From assembly GCA_033439265.1 (NCBI GenBank), contig JAVTVX010000012.1:13613501-13677500 (forward strand): a stretch of 64,000 bases of DNA, in the 5' to 3' direction. Numbering within the stretch: position 1 is the stretch's first letter; each line of letters begins with the position of its first letter. A model generated the notes under the pieces. That model did not search any database and was not told where the DNA came from. It saw nothing but the letters and a program-made list of their open reading frames with translations. Shown one piece after another: positions 22,276-32,746 of this stretch. The stretch is from Dillenia suffruticosa. Its lineage: Eukaryota; Streptophyta; Magnoliopsida; Dilleniales; Dilleniaceae. Both the position numbers and the translations under genes were made by a program.

Positions 22276-24602
22276 TGTCACGCCCCAAACCGGGATCGTG
22301 AACAGCCACCCGTTGCCCCTGAATACCGGCTGTATTTTTACAGAAAATCGGGTAGAATCTCCCTATAAATCGGAGGTTTCCCGTGTACAATTAAACCTGT
22401 ATGATCAAAATCATCCTGTACAATACACAAATGGCCATCCCGACCTCTCCAAAATCAATAAACACCACAGCCAACATTCAGAACAACACAAGGCTATAAA
22501 CAAACCTAGCCACAGATCTCTACTGTCATGCCCAACTAGAGCATGAGCAGCCGCTATACCGAGCGGACCTAAATTTATACAATGTATAACACATTTCCCA
22601 AGTAACATTCAAATACGTACAGTCGCCTCAATGCAAATGAAATATGAGAGTTAAACTATACAGTCATCCCAAAATAAGTACATGGCTAACTACGGACCTC
22701 CATGTCAAAATCTCGCAGGGTCGAAACTAAATTAGAAGTAAATCTCGCCGTTAGAACAACAAATCCGCACTAGAGCCTGTAACGCCGCTCTATCACAATC
22801 AACCTGTCTGAGGAGGGAAAAGAGAGGGGTGAGTATCATGGGAAGATACTCAGTGAGTGAGGGGGAGTATAGGTGAACAATTGGAGTGTTAAATAATACC
22901 ATTTGAAACAACAATTTACATTTCGCAGCAAAACATTATATATTTATCAATTTGAAATCATTTAATCAAATACACAATAGCAAGCATGTATGCATCCATT
23001 TAAAATCAAGTAATGTCAGAGCGAGCCAAAAATAGTCTTGGCAAAGGTCAACCGTGACCAAGGACAGGCGCGTCGAGAGTTTTATTATGCATAGACTTTG
23101 AAACGCTCTCTACCCCGACGTTGACCATGAGTTTGCTGGGGCCAACTCATCAACGTGTATAGGACCCCGCCCGGTACTAGACGGTGGCGTCACACACGTC
23201 CTCCCTACGTGGGTTCAATCGGCCGCGCCTATAGCCTTTAGAATAAATGACATTTGCGGATACCTCCTGCAGAAGCGTATCCAGGCAACCCGTGCCTCTA
23301 CAAACGCCCCTCGTAGCTACGGAATCATCATAGTATCACAAGGGCACAACGTCCCAGGGCACAACGTCCTACAAGTATCATCACATCATCACATAACTAG
23401 TGGGCATCCAACCCACGTAGTTCATCAAAAACATTTTAAATTTGCGTGCCAATACATTTCTTCAATTCATTTCAAAACAGCATATCAATACAACGGTATA
23501 AAATGAAATTTATACATTTTCAAGTAATGGCACAATTATTGTTTCATTTCAAACCATGGATGCATAGTCATTGTAAATATAATTCAACACACTCCAATAA
23601 TCACAAAACAATTTTGAAATTCAATATCATACGTCAAACGAATGCATATCAAAGCATGTTTTATCGAAAACACGACAGAAAACACGTTTTACTATTTTAT
23701 GCAAGAGATTAGAGTCTCACTCACAGTATACGGGAGGGTGGTCACTCCCTATTTTTCAAAAAGTTTTCAAAAGACAAACCTAATCAAATCAGCAAATTTT
23801 TTATATCATATAAAACCCTAATAAGGGAAAATTTATTCACACTGAGAAGTGAATGCGTTTCTCTCACCTATAGTTCCTCGGGTTTCAGACCTAGCTGTCG
23901 TTCCCCCGTCGGATTGGTCTAAAACCTGTAATTATTTCAAATTTCAATTATATTAGAAATAACTAAATTTCTAACACCAAACCCTAGGACTCCAACCAAA
24001 TATAGTCGTTACCTGTAGTACAGAAGATGCAGGTGAGCTCTCGAAGGGGAAAGCCGGTTGCGGGCTCGCGGGCCGTCACGGGCTCGCGGGCCGGTGGGCT
24101 GGCTGCTAGCAGGCTGGCCTGCTGGTGGCTCACGGGCTCTCAGCCCGGCTTGCTGGCTGCAGCGGCTTCATGGGTTGCAGTGGGCCGCGGCTGGACTGGG
24201 CCTTGGGCCGCTGGTGGGCTGGCCCACTCACGGGCTAGGGCTCGCGCTCGGTCGCGAGCTGGGTCGCACGCTGGCTCGCGCTTTGGCTCGCGCGCTGGGC
24301 CGCGTGCTGGCTCGTGCTGGGTCGCGGGAGATCGCACGCTGGCTGGGTCGCGGGAGATCGCGCGTAGGCTGGGTCGCGGGGGATCGCGCGATGGCTGGGT
24401 CGCGGGGATCGCGTGCTGGCTGTGTCGCGTGCTCACGCTCGCGCGGGGAAACGCAAGCTACAGTCGCTTGCAAAGGGGAGAGGGGAGCCGCTGCCGAGCG
24501 TGGTGGTGTGTGCTCGCGGGAGGAGGAGAGAGCGACCGAGGGATAGAGAGAAAGCAGCGAGAGGTAGAGAGAGAGTGTGAGACCGAGAGAAAGAGGGAGA
24601 GG

Positions 24603-24638
<36 letters not shown>

Positions 24639-24757
24639 GAAAAAGAGAGATTGGGGGGAAAGAGAGGGATTGGGGCTTTTTTTTAGCCCCAAATCCCAAA
24701 TTTTATTTTATTTTATTTTTTTTATTTTTTTTATTTTTTTCTCCTTCTGGTGTTACA
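22276..24757 (-). repeat. Gypsy-2 5' LTR (right copy)
   Basis: On the plus strand it runs from TGTCACGCCCCAAACC to TTCTGGTGTTACA, 2,482 bases. In element direction it starts with a T/A-rich stretch, hairpin 1 (24666-24697), a GA/CT tract (24535-24660), and a CpG-rich block of repeated CGCGGGCTGG-like words (24055-24440). The motif GTGAGTATC...GATACTCAGTGAGTG at 22831-22861 comes later. Long open frames over 24027-24692 are compositional. Confidence 0.85.
24666..24697. repeat. Hairpin 1 of the Gypsy-2 LTR
   Basis: GGGATTGGGGCT and AGCCCCAAATCCC pair with one bulged base; the loop is a T run. Same position, beside the GA tract, as in the other Tekay LTRs. Confidence 0.7.
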
Positions 24758-25436
24758 ATGGTTATATGCCTGCTGTTCTGAGGAGAAAAACTTTATTTCG
24801 CTAGTGTTATGGAAATCTCCTTCTCATGTTAAGCTGAATAGAGATTGCAGTGCTAATATTGTTTCTGGTTAGGGGGAGGTGGTGGCATCTTTAGAGACCA
24901 TCAAGGAAATTTTGTCCTAGGTTTTGCTTGCAAATTTAGGAGTGCCACGAGTCTGGAAGCTGAAGCCAAAGCTATGTTTTGTGGAATCTAGTTTTGCAAC
25001 CTCTTTCACGTTGAAGCAGATTTGCTATTGCTCAATAAGATGATGCAGGATGCTTTTAAAATCCCCTGGCACATTCAAAGGGAGATAGATTCCATTCTTC
25101 CACAGACATAATTTATTATCTATTTCTCATTATTTCAGAGAAGCAAACAAACCGGCAGATTCGCTAGCTTTGTTTGGGACTTTGGTAGTGCAAGATAAAA
25201 TTTTTTATGAATTTTCCCATCTTGCTCGGGAAACAAAAGCTTTTTGCAAAATAGAAAAAATTGAATTCCCTCCGTTAGAACTTTTATATGTAGTCAGTAG
25301 TTTTGTTCGTTTTTATTTGTTGTAAAACTTCATTTTTCACTGGAAGGTTAGTTTTATGTCCCCCTCCTAAATTTTGATCTAATAAATTAGTATCGGCATC
25401 CCTCCCTCAAATGGGGTTTTGCCACCAAAAAAAGGC
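24758..25436 (+). pseudogene. LINE C-terminal RNase H domain and 3' end
   Basis: This is the continuation of the LINE at 10725-13940. Frames give PSHVKLNRDCSA, GGGGGIFRDHQGNFVLGFACKF, TSLEAEAKAMFCGI, then VEADLLLLNKMM, IPWHIQREIDSI and EANKPADSLALFG. This is the plant-type RNase H found at the end of L1-like ORF2. The 3' end carries the usual tail with TCAAATGGGGTTTTGCCACC followed by a short A run at 25428-25434. The domains between WFDNWLG (13.8 kb) and RNase H, including the CCHC finger, are absent. Confidence 0.8.
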
Positions 25437-26303
25437 TTTGAGAAGTTAAAAATTGAATTATAATAGGTAGATTGTGAAATGTAATTGCACTTGATAATAT
25501 AAAATATATATATTAAATGAAAATAAAATCTTAACATTACTAGTATTTTATCAATTTAATTTAATTTACCAATACGTAATTGGTCCAGTAGTTGGGCATT
25601 ACTATTTTTTAAATAAAATTTCGATGTCAAGTATTGTGCATGATAAAAACAGAAGCGAGAAGAGATTAGGTCCAACCCAACTTGAACTAAATTTAGTCGA
25701 GATTAATATAATAATTTGATAACAGAATTTATGAAAAAATAAAATTAATTTAATGCAATCTAAAATTATTCTAAAGTCTGAACAAGCTTAATGTAAAAAT
25801 AAACTAAATAATCTAAATCATACCGTATTTTTCACTTTTTGAAACAATCGGACCCATCATCTTGGTTTGGTTTAATCAATTCAATCCATTTGAATAAAAG
25901 ACTAGTAATTAATAAATTGATAGAGATAAATCATAATTAAGAAACACTCAATTTTAATCAATGTTGGTTTGAAATGAATTTAGATTTTTCTCCGGTAAGA
26001 TTGAACTCATCAGTAGCTATGTAACACAAAAACTAGAATGCTTTTAATCACATTTTGACTTAATTTCTATCGGCAATTAATGGATCACTTACAAACCCAA
26101 CTCTTTTAAAAAATACATCAGAGAAAAAACCAACAAAAAGGCCCCAAAGACCAAACTCACCAAGATTACATATACATGAATATAATGAATAAAAAATGAT
26201 CACTCTATGATCTTGAAAATCAGGACTATCCAATCGCAGCAGTTCAAAAGCTACAGGCCTACAAATCTACCGGATCCTAGTAGAAAATCCCTCAGTACAA
26301 TAT
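25437..26303. other. Intergenic, no gene seen
   Basis: AT-rich DNA downstream of the WD40 gene; it probably includes the 3' UTR of that gene near 26150-26303 (minus). No standard AATAAA signal is evident on the minus strand close to the stop. Confidence 0.5.
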
Positions 26304-27683
26304 CTAATATGTTACTTTTGGGCTGTTGGCCCTGTGTCTTGACGAAGAAAGAGAGTGAGTGGAAGGGAAAGAATTAGAGGTGAGATACCCGTCATGGTGG
26401 GGCATAGGCGCTGGCGCTTGTTCGGAAATCCTCCACAGCTTGACCGACTTGTCCAAACTTCCACTATACAAAATCCATCGACAGTTCTCAATCGTCGAAT
26501 CTTTGTCTTTCTCAACAGCCAAACACTTAACAGGTCCGTTATGACCCGTCAAGACAGACAAGCACGTATGATCATTTTCCACTCTTCTCCACACGCAGAT
26601 CGCCATATCCGCGGAGCCCGAAAACACCAAATTCCCAGCAGAAGCCAGGCAAAGAATAGCCAACTTATGCCCTCTCAACACCCCACCATGCGCCAACAGC
26701 TTCTCTCTCTCCCAAAAATTCACCAGCCCATCGGACGACCCACAGTACACCACTGTGGCTGCCGGGTTCACCACCAAGGCGGTGATGGCGCACTCCTGCT
26801 TCAACAGTATCTGAGAAAAGAAATGTTTTGTCCCCTTTCCTTGCCATTCACGTCTCCATACCTTTACTGTCCCGTCCGCGGATCCTGTAAAGACAAGCCC
26901 GTCAAAGCCGGAGACAACGGCATTGACAGCATCATCGTGGGCAGAAATGGATTCTAAGCACTTGAAATCTGAGACTCTCCAAACCTTAAAAGTCTTGTCC
27001 CATGAAGCCGAGTATAAAAGTGTCTTGTCCTCGCTTAAGCCGAGACATGAAATGGCATCAAAATGTCTTATCCAAACCGCATTCTTGTTACGTCGGGTTT
27101 CGACGTAATTGCTTGGCTTGATCGAGTTCTTGAGTACTTCTCTTAATTTGGGTAATGTTCCTATACGCTTGTAAATGCTAGGGTTTCTGCTTGAAATCTT
27201 CCAAACCCGGATCTTCCCATCCTGGTGACCCGTAAAGATCTTTTCGCCCGCTATTACTATCGCTTTAACCAACCCGCTATTCGATTTGAATCCTGAAAAT
27301 TCCTTGTGGTTTTTCCATACTCGGATATTCTTGCTATCAGATCCGGTGTAGAGGAGATCACCGCAGGCGGCTAAGGAGTATATATGACCCTCTTCGCGGA
27401 CAAGCGAGCCCATTGGCATATTGGGAGGAATGGTAGTGTCAATAAGGTGGTTGAGAGGGACCTCAATGTGTGCCGACCATGGAGATTTTGAAAATGGGGA
27501 TGCCGTGCCATTGAACGGGGAGCTTTCTGGAGGAGTCCGAGGGAGGAACTCAGCATTGAGGGGACTTGCTGTGGGCGATGAATTGCTGTTGCGGACGGGA
27601 GAGTAGGAATAATCCTCGTCTTTTCCTATTTCAGTTTGTAATATTGCTCGAAATTTTTGCCTGCTGTTTGTCTTCTCAAACAT
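26304..27683 (-). CDS. JGB-like: WD40-repeat protein, JINGUBANG-like
   Basis: An intronless gene of 459 residues. I chose ATG at 27681-27683 (MFEKTNSRQ); the frame is open further upstream, but that part is a translated CT-rich 5' UTR. Residues 1-90 are serine/proline-rich and disordered-looking. Seven WD40 blades follow: [25 protein letters not shown] (about 95-125), then blades ending in IRVWK (163), FKVWR (235), VKVWRR (278), VNFWER (325), ICVWRR (365) and VKLWR (420). The insert between blades 2 and 3 ([16 protein letters not shown]) is typical of the family. The tail is serine-rich. The Arabidopsis relative JINGUBANG restrains pollen germination and binds TCP4; other members are uncharacterised, so only the family and scaffold role are firm here. 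No break is seen. It is the only intact host gene in the window. Confidence 0.93.
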   Translation of the reverse strand: MFEKTNSRQKFRAILQTEIGKDEDYSYSPVRNSNSSPTASPLNAEFLPRTPPESSPFNGTASPFSKSPWSAHIEVPLNHLIDTTIPPNMPMGSLVREEGHIYSLAACGDLLYTGSDSKNIRVWKNHKEFSGFKSNSGLVKAIVIAGEKIFTGHQDGKIRVWKISSRNPSIYKRIGTLPKLREVLKNSIKPSNYVETRRNKNAVWIRHFDAISCLGLSEDKTLLYSASWDKTFKVWRVSDFKCLESISAHDDAVNAVVSGFDGLVFTGSADGTVKVWRREWQGKGTKHFFSQILLKQECAITALVVNPAATVVYCGSSDGLVNFWEREKLLAHGGVLRGHKLAILCLASAGNLVFSGSADMAICVWRRVENDHTCLSVLTGHNGPVKCLAVEKDKDSTIENCRWILYSGSLDKSVKLWRISEQAPAPMPHHDGYLTSNSFPSTHSLSSSRHRANSPKVTY

Positions 27684-27930
27684 GTTTGCATGAATATAGC
27701 CTGTGAAGAAAAAAAAAAATGGAAACAAAAGGGTAGTAGGATGATGGAGTTGCTCCAGAGAAAAAAAGAGGAAAACCAGATCCGAAGAAAACCGAAAGTT
27801 TGTTGAATTTGAGAAAGAGAGAAAGAGAGAAAGAGAGAAAAAGACGAGAGGGAGAGAGAGAGAGCGCCAAAAAAGGTATAGTTTGGAATTGTCGAGCGAG
27901 ATAGAGAGAAAAATAGATCGTTGGGTGTGG
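27684..27930 (-). promoter_or_regulatory. Probable 5' UTR with CT-rich tract of the WD40 gene
   Basis: On the minus strand this is strongly pyrimidine-rich (CTCTCTTTC repeats, 27805-27870), a common feature of plant leaders. No ATG that would obviously compete in a better context was noted. Confidence 0.45.
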
Positions 27931-27960
27931 GTATAAAAAAGTCCAACAGTGTTGAATTTT

Positions 27961-27968
27961 CTTATATA
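27961..27968 (-). promoter_or_regulatory. Candidate TATA box of the WD40 gene
   Basis: TATATAAG on the minus strand, about 280 bases upstream of the start codon. The same word in similar surroundings recurs in the duplicated copy as CTATATAAG near 28759, though there on the plus strand it reads TATATAAG as well. Confidence 0.4.
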
Positions 27969-28625
27969 ACATATCATCATTTCCATAGTTCTTGAGTAAA
28001 TTCCAAATAATCATGTCACGATGTGCTGGGCTAACGTTTGTGTTCAGGATTTTTTAATATTTTGAGAAACACTTATAAATGTAAAGAGTAAAATTTTATA
28101 ATTTGATCATAGTTTACTTTACTGAATAGATTAAAAAAAATAAGAAACTGTTAAAAAATTTAATTATATTGCATATACCAGTACCACATAAACTAAATAA
28201 TTTTATCTAATTATTTATATTATCATGTTTTGACAAATACTAAATAAATAAAAAATATCAATAATTTGATTTTAAAATTAACTAAAAATATATTAATATA
28301 GATTGTTACACGAAATTTGATTTATTTAGTTTAAAACTTATTTGAACTGTTCAAAACATTTAAAAGCGTCTTTAATTAAAAAAAAGGATTATTTCTTAAT
28401 TTAAGCCGAAGTAAATGGAGGGAATTTGAGCTACTTATGACAATCTATTGTTGTTTTTTCTCATCTGTCTGGGGTGTGAAAAGGTACGACAGTGGATTCA
28501 AATGGCAGTTGAATGCAAAGAAGAAATAGGAGGGAGGGGAAGGAAACGTGGTTGACAATCTATTTTTGGGTTTCATTTTGATTATGTTGTCATGCAGGAT
28601 AAGCGGAAATTTTGCGGTTTCAGAC

Positions 28626-28663
<38 letters not shown>

Positions 28664-28805
28664 CAAAAAAGAGTTGGTTTGGGTTTTTGGAGAGAGATGG
28701 AGAGAAAAATGGATGGCCGGATGGGGGTGTCTAACAAGTCTGACAGCATTGACTTTTCCTATATAAGATGTTGTACATCTTCGTTTCCTTAGTTTATAAG
28801 TAAAT

Positions 28806-28876
28806 ACTAAATGATCATGTTACTCTGTATCAAAAAAAAAAAAAAAAAAAAAAAAAAAACTAAATGATCATGTTAC
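28806..28876. mobile_element. Short poly(A) insertion with an 18-bp target-site duplication
   Basis: ACTAAATGATCATGTTAC at 28806-28823 is repeated exactly at 28859-28876. Between them lie TCTGTATC and 27 A residues. A poly(A)-ended insert between long direct repeats is the signature of target-primed reverse transcription by LINE machinery; the insert itself is only eight non-A bases. Confidence 0.75.
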
Positions 28877-30099
28877 GTTGTGCTGAGTTAATGGGTGTCG
28901 GTTAAATATTAGATTTTCTATATTTTACCAACTGAATAATCATGTAATTATTATTATTTATAAGAATAAAATATTAAAATAATTGATGATTATCAGAGAG
29001 TCGAATATAAAGTAACATAAGTTTTGACAAGTCATCTTTGGGTAATGCAATCTATTTTTGGTTTGTTTCATTTTGATTTTGTTGTGAAGCAGAACAAGGG
29101 GAATTCTGCGGTTTCAGACTTGAATTTTGACTTTTTTTCTTTTTTCTTTTAACTTTTTTTAGAAAAATTCTTTTGGGCGGTAGAAGAGCTGACACTAACC
29201 TCTAATAAAAGGACACGTCACCGGGCCCACCACAGGTATCATTTCTCTCCCTTCTCAAACTTCCAATTCCAAACAAAATAGATAAAACGTAAACCCCCCC
29301 GCCCCCAATTAATGAACCACACCAACCAACTCCATTGCACAAGTACAGGTTAAATTTCTGCTAAAGGAATGTCACGATACTCAAATTGAATAGGATAGTA
29401 ATAATATTTGAGTTTGGCTCGAATATTTTTTAGTTAAGCTCAAACTTGGCGAGCCTATATTTGTAAAACTCAAATTCGGCTCAAAGTGTTATCAAATAGT
29501 TCGATCTCGAATGTTATGGCATTGAACCATGCGAGATTGAACCCGATTTTGAGCTCAAACTCTAGATCATACCCGAGGTTGAGCATAAACCCGGGATCAT
29601 ACCCTAGTTTAAGATCAAAGTCAGTCCTCTATTTCATAATTGACAGAATTTTACATATTTTTTAGACTTTCCAAATTCAAAACTGATCTAATTGAAAATT
29701 GTAATTGAATTCAATCACAATTTAGTTTTCAATACACAAATATTAAATAAAATTGATAACAACTATTAAATAAATTCAACCACATAATTTTACAATCATA
29801 CAAATTATAATCAGTTATATATTATTTTTATAACGGTCCTTTCGAAATAAAATTATGTCAAATCCTAACAACAACACAATAAGAAAATAAAGTCGATTAA
29901 TTGTTTATATCATACTTATTTACTTACTTTTTGTCGGACGTACTAATGAAATTTCCTTTATCATAATGATATCTTTCTAGATATAACAAAAATGAATATA
30001 TTAGTAAAATATATATAAAATTTAATACAATGAAATTGTTTAACAAAAATTTAACATAATATATATTAGCAAAATATATATTAATTGTTTGACAAAAAT

Positions 30100-31063
30100 T
30101 AATACTTACATTTGTCTTGTTTTTAACCCCATAAAATTTTCGTAGTCAGTCTCCTCTATACATGAGTGCTTGAACTGTTTTTTGTGCCAAATAACCACGA
30201 TATGTGTCTATTACTGCGATCCTATACTAAATGAGCCTTCGATACTACTGCATTAATAGGAATGGCTAATATGTCTGAACCCATCTGAGATAAAACTTTA
30301 TAAGTGACTTTGTTGACTTTTCACCACTCCAAACTCTCATCCTTATCCGATTTTGTTTCGGGAGGTTTGGTCAAATAATCATCCAATTCGTTAATTCAAG
30401 GACATGTACAAAATCTTTTTTTAACAAAATTCTCAAGTCCAGCATCAGTATCATGAGGAAATTCTGACATCCGAGTAGAAGAACTTGCATGAGATGATGA
30501 AGTTGGGTCTTTACTGTGCAAGGATTCAACCGAAGCGTAATCATCGTACAACTTATATAGAACATTTTTCACCTCGCTAACACACTACTTGGCTACATCC
30601 TTTCCAACCATGAGTTCATAATAATACTCAATAAAAATTAACTTTTTTGTAGGGTCTAACATGGTAGCTATTCACATAAGCAAACTAACTTCACCCCAAT
30701 ATTTATCAAATTTGATTTTCATTTTTTCCACCATTCTTGCATTGAAATCATCCGAATCATAAATTTTTTCATTCAACATCTTCTTTGTGCAAACCACTTT
30801 CTTGAGGAACAAATTTACGGTCGGATAGTCAGTCCCAGAAACAATAAATATAACAGATTTAAAATACTCAAACACATTGCAAACCTTAGCAACTTTCTCC
30901 CAATCCTCCACTGTTGGACAATAAATATATCTGGGATTTTGTTCTTTATAATGAGAATAAACAACACAAAAATCATAAGCACATCTCAGCATATCAAATG
31001 TTGAGTTCCAATGGATTTTACAATCACTAATCAATTGTTTTTCAAGATCAACCAAGTTTCTTT
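30100..31063 (-). pseudogene. hAT transposase, C-terminal half
   Basis: The minus-strand frame reads NLVDLEKQLISDCKIHWNST and then FDMLRCAYDF, the conserved block in which W-N-S-T is part of the catalytic domain, through VEDWEKVAKVCNVFEYF and NARMVEKMKIKFDKYWG (to 30672). After a stop the shifted frames continue with MLDPTKKLIFIEYYYELM, ELDDYLTKPPE and LSQMGSDILAIPINAV, the C-terminal hAT dimerisation region. Several stops make it inactive. Residues upstream of NLVDLEKQ in the open frame belong to the copia LTR, not to the transposase. Confidence 0.85.
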
Positions 31064-32314
31064 TGTTGGTCCCAATGAAACCAAGAAGAGGGTTGAATTG
31101 GTTTGGTTTCACTTAAGATTTTACTCCACTAAAATCAATTCTAAAACATATGACCAAATAATATGCAAAATGCTAATGTAAATGTACAAATAAAAAGAAG
31201 GGATAGAGAGATCAAACTCGGTTTATAGTGGTTCGATATTGTGTTTACGTCCACTTTTCCAGCTCAGTAAGCCAGAGTCCAGCAATAACTAATTTTCACT
31301 ATGCACAAAGAGAGTTACAACCACATGTATATGGTTTCAATGTTGACAATTTGCACCTTCCATCTTGAAAATATCTTAATCCAACATTCAATAAAGTCTA
31401 ACTCTCTCACACCAAGCCTATCAAGCCTTGAAAATGTTCCTCACACTCTTCTTAGACTTGTGAGACTATACAAATAAGAACTCAGAATAATACAGGAATG
31501 TATAAATTTAGTTGACAGCAAAAAAATGCAGCAGCATATATGATCGAGTAGCTGTATTTGGATTCTGATTTCTCTCAGGTCAAGTTTTGAATGAAGTCTG
31601 TAAAAGTCTCTCAATAAAATCTGAATATTGCTCTTCAAGGTTCAATTCGAGATCTATCAAAAATCTACCTGTTTCGAAATGATACAGCCCTTACAAAATG
31701 CCTTCAAAACCAGCACTTGACAGATTTTTCAAATCCTAAAAATCAGCCTTCTGTTCAGATTTCAAAACCTCATTTTACTATAGTAACTTTCAAAGTTTCA
31801 AATCTAACAATATTCTTGTAGTAAGGAAAAATCAAATCTAAAAAATTTTAGACGTTAGAGAAGGTATATACGATTATAAAGTTCTTGAAAAGCTGTCAGA
31901 ATTTCAAAGATTGCTTAAATTCAAATTTTTAATTTGATTTTACCTCCAATAAAAGTCTGATCTGAGCTTGAGTTTGAATCACCTATTAAAATATGTTTCA
32001 TGGTTATGTACAACTCACAATCTATATTAACATACTTAACTAGGACTTGAAACCAGAACAAAAATATAACAGAAATTATAGCAGTTCAAAATTTATCTGA
32101 AACTCTACTGTTTCTACCCAAACATACTGTTTCTACCCAAATTTACTTCTACTCTACTTCTGTGACAGTGTTCTCTAACTAATTGTACAGATTTATTTAT
32201 ATAACCTTACATTATATATTCTAAATGTCTGTACACTTAAGAAATTGTTAAATACACATATAAAGTTTTGTTATTATCAAAATATATTAAAGTTTGATAA
32301 CAATTTTCTTAATA
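31064..32314 (-). repeat. 3' LTR of the Sirevirus-like element (left copy)
   Basis: Starts TGTTGGTCCCAATG and ends TTCTTAATA on the plus strand. It aligns throughout with 39186-40436 with scattered, mostly transition differences. No gene inside. Confidence 0.9.
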
Positions 32315-32545
32315 ATCTCCCTCTTTTTTATGACAACAAAATCTTCAATAAAATGCAAAAAAATATACTCAACATACTCAACAAGGATGTACATAACAGC
32401 ATAGTATGTGATCATTACATTCAACACAATATGATTTGTTATCACATTACATTACATTCTCCCCATCTGCCCCTTAATTCATGAATATATGAACATTTAC
32501 AAAATATAAAAACCATCATTATTCAGCAATCATCTCCCCCTTAAT
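32315..32545 (-). promoter_or_regulatory. Multiple polypurine tracts of the Sirevirus-like element
   Basis: On the minus strand AAAAAAGAGGGAGAT directly abuts the LTR (32315-32330). Further purine-rich tracts lie at about 32456-32474 (AAGGGGCAGATGGGGAGA) and 32529-32543 (AAGGGGGAGATG). Repeated tracts next to the 3' LTR are a described Sirevirus trait. Confidence 0.6.
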
Positions 32546-32746
32546 ATTTGCACAATATTTGTACATTTTTATATTTTATATATCTCTCCATTTTTGTTTC
32601 ATAAAAAACAAACAACAATATTAACGAAATAATGCATTTTTTAGGAAGGAAAGTGTAGATTTCATAAAAAAATTAAGAACACACGAAAAGTAGATTCTGA
32701 GATTCAGAAATAATATCGGCTAGCCTACATATTGTAATCGACCTAG

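Larger units (their letters stand above)
13941..24757 (-). mobile_element. Gypsy-2: Tekay/Del-type Ty3 cluster nested in the LINE
   Basis: A minus-strand element with right LTR 22276-24757, tRNA-Met primer site at 22257, gag, protease, RT-RNase H-integrase down to about 17556. The integrase 3' end, chromodomain and polypurine tract are missing. To the left lie 460 bases of unknown sequence, then a truncated LTR in the opposite orientation (15287-17095), then the left part of an LTR in element orientation (13941-15286). Flanks are LINE on both sides, but the five bases at the two ends (CAGCC and ATGGT) do not match, so the cluster is a rearranged product rather than one clean insertion. Confidence 0.75.
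27780..29135. repeat. Degenerate duplications upstream of the WD40 gene
   Basis: 27850-28045 and 28625-28895 share, in order, a GA tract, CCAAAAAAG, GAGAGAAAAATGGAT/GAGAGAAAAATAGAT, AACAG-GTTGA/GACAGCATTGA, the TATATAA region, AAATAATCATGT/AAATGATCATGT and ACG-TGTGCTG. A second pair, 28556-28625 and 29046-29130, shares CAATCTATTTTTGG, TTTCATTTTGATT and GCGGTTTCAGACT. So the region consists of two to three old copies of the gene's promoter-proximal sequence. Confidence 0.65.

Noticed and set aside
24027..24699. Open frames of 88-219 residues on both strands
   Set aside because: They lie in the CpG-rich and GA-rich part of the Gypsy-2 LTR; arginine/serine-rich products on both strands reflect base composition, with no family resemblance.
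26355..26957. 200-residue frame opposite the WD40 gene
   Set aside because: Antisense shadow of the well-supported WD40 coding region.
27684..27986. N-terminal extension of the WD40 protein by 101 residues
   Set aside because: It translates a CT-rich leader, starts near the TATA-like box and does not resemble the family N-terminus; the ATG at 27683 gives the usual length.
31064..31112. Start of the hAT frame (MKPNQFNPLLGFIGTNKR)
   Set aside because: These residues come from the copia LTR; transposase sequence begins only after the target duplication at 31063.
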